In this document: one piece after another, positions 61,292 through 64,000 of the stretch | How the letters are laid out: each line of letters starts with the position of its first letter | Numbering within the stretch: position 1 is the stretch's first letter | Source: Augochlora pura | Taxonomy: Eukaryota; Arthropoda; Insecta; Hymenoptera; Halictidae | Direction of reading: 5' to 3' | Length of the DNA: 64,000 nt | Assembly (NCBI RefSeq): GCF_028453695.1 | Contig: NC_135776.1 | Span: 5,084,001 to 5,148,000, forward strand | Made by a program: the position numbers and the translations under genes | The notes under the pieces: generated by a model | What the model was told of the DNA's origin: nothing | What the model saw: the letters and a program-made list of their open reading frames with translations, nothing else | Database searches by the model: none

Positions 61292-61665
61292 TCAGGTACC
61301 AACGACAGGATTGACAAGTTTCGAGACAATCGTCGATTTCGGCCGGAAGAATACGATCTGCGTTGGCAGATTGATCATCCGCTGCTGGATTCTGATTTTC
61401 GACGTGTTCTGCACGGCGCCGATGCATTTGTGCGCCTTGAGCTGGTACCGTTCGCCGTATTGGCGACCGCAGCAGCCGCATTTGTACGGTTTCTCGCCGA
61501 TGTGACCGTATATGTGCTTCGCCAGTTTCGTTTTCACGCTGAATCGCGATTTGCAGAGGTCGCACTCGAAACGTTTCACGCCTGTGTGCCGGTACATGTG
61601 TAACTTCAGGCCCCACGATCTCCTGTAACACTTGCCACAGTCGTCGCACTTGTACGGCCTCACTC
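61292..61665 (-). CDS. Zinc-finger gene, last exon with fingers 8-10 and C-terminal tail
   Basis: The acceptor is ACATTTTAG before 61665. Two bases complete the Gly codon, restoring the linker HYGVRPYKC between fingers 7 and 8. Fingers 8 (CDDC...HMYRH) and 9 (CDLC...HIYGH) are complete. The tenth unit (CGCC...KAHKC) has both Cys and the first His but no His at the expected position. A tail of about 40 residues, basic to neutral with no recognised motif, ends in VVGT before TGA at 61294-61292. Confidence 0.9.
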
Positions 61666-64000
61666 CTAAAATGTACAAACAATTTACGCATCGTTAATTA
61701 ATAATAATCACCGTAAGCTGACGTACAAAGTTTCAGACAGATATTGTCCATATTCAAATAACCGTATCTTCGTCCAAAAAAATCGTATGGCAATCTACCT
61801 GTACTCATTTAAAAGCGCGAATGCTCAGCTTTTCAACACCCTAATTCATTTTTGAAATAAAAATTTTATAGGTCATGTGGTGAGTGGAAAAGTGGAGGCA
61901 CTTTATGTTCTCTAAATTCTTCAATTCTTGCGAAGTTTAAATTTTTGTATAGACTATACAAAATTTTTTTCCTGATTGAAATTACATAGATTTGAAGCTC
62001 AAAGTCTCCTTTTTAAGATGAGATAAGTTAAATTGTTCTATGATTTTTTTTTACGGAGGTATTATATTTTTAAGATGGGATATATATGTTGAAATATGAA
62101 AGAGTATGAAGGGTGACTCGAACGTGACTTTTTAATATGATTGTACAGGCAAAAGGAGTTCGAATAATTTTTATTTAATATTCAAGGTACGAGAATTATA
62201 TTTTCAATGATTTATAACTAGATATAATCAAGGAGTCATATTTAAGCTATAATAATATCATGATCAACCTGCACGCAATTTTAAAAATAGATATCTCTTA
62301 CATATAATTTTAATACTATATCACTTGTTAATTTCATAAATTAGAAAATATTAATTTATTAAAGAATACACTAATTGAATTATTATCATCAATATCTCTC
62401 AATGTTTCTCTCGTAGGATGTCAAACGCCCGGCGAAAAGAATGCTCGCAGCTTTACGAGCCGCGGTCGTTGTACGCCGTAACGCGTCATCGGCGCGGAAC
62501 TTGACAAATAAAAGAGCGGCTCACCGTAATGGGAGAGTATATGATGCTTGAGAGCACCTTTCAGGTGGAAACGACGCTTGCAGATGTCGCACTCGAACCT
62601 CCTCTCGCCGGTGTGCGTCAGCATGTGGGTCTTGAGTACCGAGGACCGTTTGAACTTCGCGGAGCATAGGTCGCACTTGAAGGGCAGATCGGCGGTGTGG
62701 ACGATCTTGTGCGCCCTTAGGCTGCTCAGACGCAGGAAGCTCTTCTTGCAGATCGTGCACTCGTACGGCTTCACGTTCGTGTGCATCAGCTTGTGATCGC
62801 GGAGCGATTGCCGGTGCAGCAGCTTCTTCTTGCATACGGTGCACTCGAACGGTCTGCGCTCGGTGTGCAGCTCCGATTTGTGGATTTTCAAGTCGCTTTT
62901 GTTCTGCAAATTTTCAACGATGAGATTTTTGTGCTACAGTAAGAGTGATACGTTGGTATGCAATTTGTATGTAGTTGTAGGACATTGTTATATATACATA
63001 TATTGTATAATTGTTGTAGTATTATGTGTAGGATTTTATTATATTATTTTGCAATTTTTGTGCAACAGAATTATTGTTTTTGTTGCAATTTATCTGAGAG
63101 ACAGGATCGACTGAGTTTTTAAAATTTATATGCAACTGCAACAGTGATTCATTAGTTCTATTTGTATGCAACTGCGACAATAATTCACTATTTCTACAAA
63201 TTACACACAATCACAACAATTGCATCACAACTTGCATAATTTAAATATTACCTGAAACCGGAAGCTGCATTGACTGCAAGGGAACGTCTTGAACTCGTCG
63301 TGCAACTGCATATGGTCCTTCAAAGTCGTCAACCTTAAAACAACAATCATTATCACGAACCAAAGTTAAAAAATAATTTACAATATCTAAATGAAAAATA
63401 ATTATAAAAATCGAGTAAAATAGAAGAGAATAAAGAAGAGAATTATTGTAATACGATGGTGACTATTCGTTAAATAAATTATACAAATAATTTATAATAT
63501 CTAAATGAAAAATAATCATAAAAATCGAGTGAAAGAGAAGAGAATTTACAATATGCAAATGAAAAATAATTATAAAAATCGAGTAAAATAGAAGAGAATT
63601 ATTGGAATACGAAAGCGGCTTTTTGTTAAATAAATAATCGCATAGTTAGGGAAGCTGAGCCACCCACCGCGAAAACTGTTTCCGACAGTAGCCGCACTGG
63701 AACAGTTTTCCCCGGCTATGGCCGACCATGTGTGTCTTGAAGTCCGCCTCGTCCGGAAAGTCGATTCTACAGAGACTGCACAGCAGCCGTTTCCCGCTCG
63801 TCAACGCGGCGATGTACTCCTCAAAGTCGACGTATTCATCCGGCATCGCTGCTTCCGGTTTCGTCTGCGCGCACCCCATTCTGCTACCAATTTTCCTCCC
63901 TTCGAACCTCTGCTTCCTGTCCCCGTCGATCTCCTCCACGTGCAGTTCATCGTCCGCCGAGAAATTCTCGATCTCGTCGAGCACCTCCGTCTTGATCTTC
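61292..64000 (-). CDS. Multi-C2H2 zinc-finger protein, 4 exons visible, 5' end outside the window
   Basis: Probable nuclear DNA-binding transcription regulator. Coding exons, in transcript order, are 64000-63668, 63333-63252, 62903-62525 and 61665-61292; they join in frame to at least 388 residues and end at TGA. The first ~85 residues are acidic, with no recognised domain. Ten C-x2-C units follow; nine are complete C2H2 fingers (C-x2-C-x12-H-x3/4-H). Finger 3 has H-x4-H, finger 4 has Leu for the core Phe, and finger 8 has Tyr. Later linkers resemble the TGEKP type (HTNVKPYEC, HTGERRFEC, HYGVRPYKC, HIGEKPYKC). Helix residues -1/2/3/6 read D/A/D/T, R/T/T/D, N/S/D/I, H/Q/S/D, R/S/S/A, R/S/V/T, L/G/A/H, R/W/G/L and V/T/K/K for fingers 1-9. 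The tenth unit lacks the last His. The reading frame is still open at position 64000, so the start is missing. Orthology cannot be assigned by eye. Confidence 0.93.
61666..62524 (-). other. Intron 3 of the zinc-finger gene
   Basis: 859 bp of AT-rich intron with no open frame of note. The stretch near 61740-61800 carries a CTTCGTCCAAAAAAATCGTA motif that recurs near 59,850 and, more loosely, near 36,870 and 37,070, suggesting a decayed dispersed repeat. The first 100 bp (62424-62524) stay in frame with exon 3. Confidence 0.7.
62525..62903 (-). CDS. Zinc-finger gene, internal exon with fingers 3-7
   Basis: The acceptor is AAAATTTGCAG before 62903, phase 0. The exon holds the helix of finger 3 (NKSDLKIHKSELH) and complete fingers 4 to 7. 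The preferred donor is GTGAGC at 62524-62519, after the first base of a Gly codon in the post-finger-7 linker. If it is not used, the frame runs 34 more codons to TGA at 62423-62421, giving a seven-finger protein with a tail that shows no zinc-binding pattern. Confidence 0.9.
62904..63251 (-). other. Intron 2 of the zinc-finger gene
   Basis: 348 bp, AT-rich, between CAG|GTAATA and TTTGCAG. A short ~40-bp imperfect repeat containing ATGCAACTGC is present twice at about 63130-63205. No coding signal. Confidence 0.8.
63252..63333 (-). CDS. Zinc-finger gene, internal exon (82 bp)
   Basis: A short exon whose single first base completes the split Arg codon. It supplies the second half of finger 2 (LTTLKDHMQLH) and the first half of finger 3 (CSQCSFRFQ). 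The acceptor is TTTTAAG just before 63333 and the donor is CAG|GTAATA at 63252/63251. Joining to its neighbours restores exactly 12 residues between the second Cys and first His in both fingers. Confidence 0.9.
63374..63612 (-). repeat. Local tandem duplication inside intron 1 of the zinc-finger gene
   Basis: Three near-identical blocks of about 57 bp begin near 63374, 63488 and 63545. Each carries TATCTAAATGAAAAATAAT-type sequence followed by AAAAATCGAGT and AGAAGAGAAT. They make up most of the 334-bp intron, so intron length is expected to vary between individuals or relatives. Confidence 0.75.
63668..64000 (-). CDS. Zinc-finger gene, first visible exon (partial)
   Basis: The frame is open from the window edge. 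It encodes an acidic segment rich in Asp and Glu, then finger 1 (CSLC ... HMVGH) and the first half of finger 2 (CGYCRKQFSR). The donor is GTGGGT at 63667-63662, splitting an Arg codon after CG. Reading on instead gives Trp-Val-Ala-Gln-Leu-Pro and a stop at 63646, which would destroy finger 2, so the splice is well supported. No convincing ATG start lies upstream within the window; the in-frame Met in SRMGCAQ is internal and not preferred. Confidence 0.9.

Overview
The window looks like a gene-poor piece of an insect nuclear genome, most likely a hymenopteran (bee, ant or relative). This rests on style rather than a database match. There is one compact multi-exon C2H2 zinc-finger gene with introns of 334, 348 and 859 bp and GT-AG junctions, very many (GA)n/(CT)n microsatellites, and CpG-rich non-coding islands embedded in strongly AT-rich DNA. 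There is also a short TTAA-flanked piggyBac-type MITE. I see no bacterial or viral organisation.

The only protein-coding gene I can support lies at the right edge on the minus strand (61,292-64,000, continuing beyond the window). Four exons join in frame to give at least 388 residues: an acidic N-terminal part, nine canonical C2H2 fingers and a tenth degenerate one. Two of the splice junctions fall inside a finger and one inside an inter-finger linker. The correct finger and linker spacing is restored only by the chosen junctions, so the gene model is well constrained. It probably encodes a sequence-specific DNA-binding transcription regulator.

Positions 1-61,290 hold no gene that I can recognise. 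This DNA is a mosaic of CpG-rich islands about 0.4-1.5 kb long and AT-rich valleys. The valleys carry minisatellites with unit lengths of about 18, 25, 28, 29, 33 and 60 bp, and several diverged local duplications with 110-215 bp units. The islands carry polypurine/polypyrimidine tracts, GGGCCC palindromes and GC-rich open frames that are not convincing genes. A 100-bp assembly gap lies inside a (GA)n tract at 41,836-41,935.

The most striking signal is compositional. In valley after valley the plus strand begins G/T-rich just right of an island and ends A/C-rich just left of the next island, so the skew flips inside each valley. Seen from each island, the outward-running strand is G+T-rich on both sides. 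That is the polarity expected of bidirectional replication or transcription starts. Other points worth a second look are a CCAAT/GC-box array at about 6.0-6.25 kb, a TAATTA/TAATC cluster at about 57.0-57.3 kb, two clusters of the same ~170-bp repeat family 3 kb apart, perfect short hairpins, and a possible intron-retention isoform of the zinc-finger gene.
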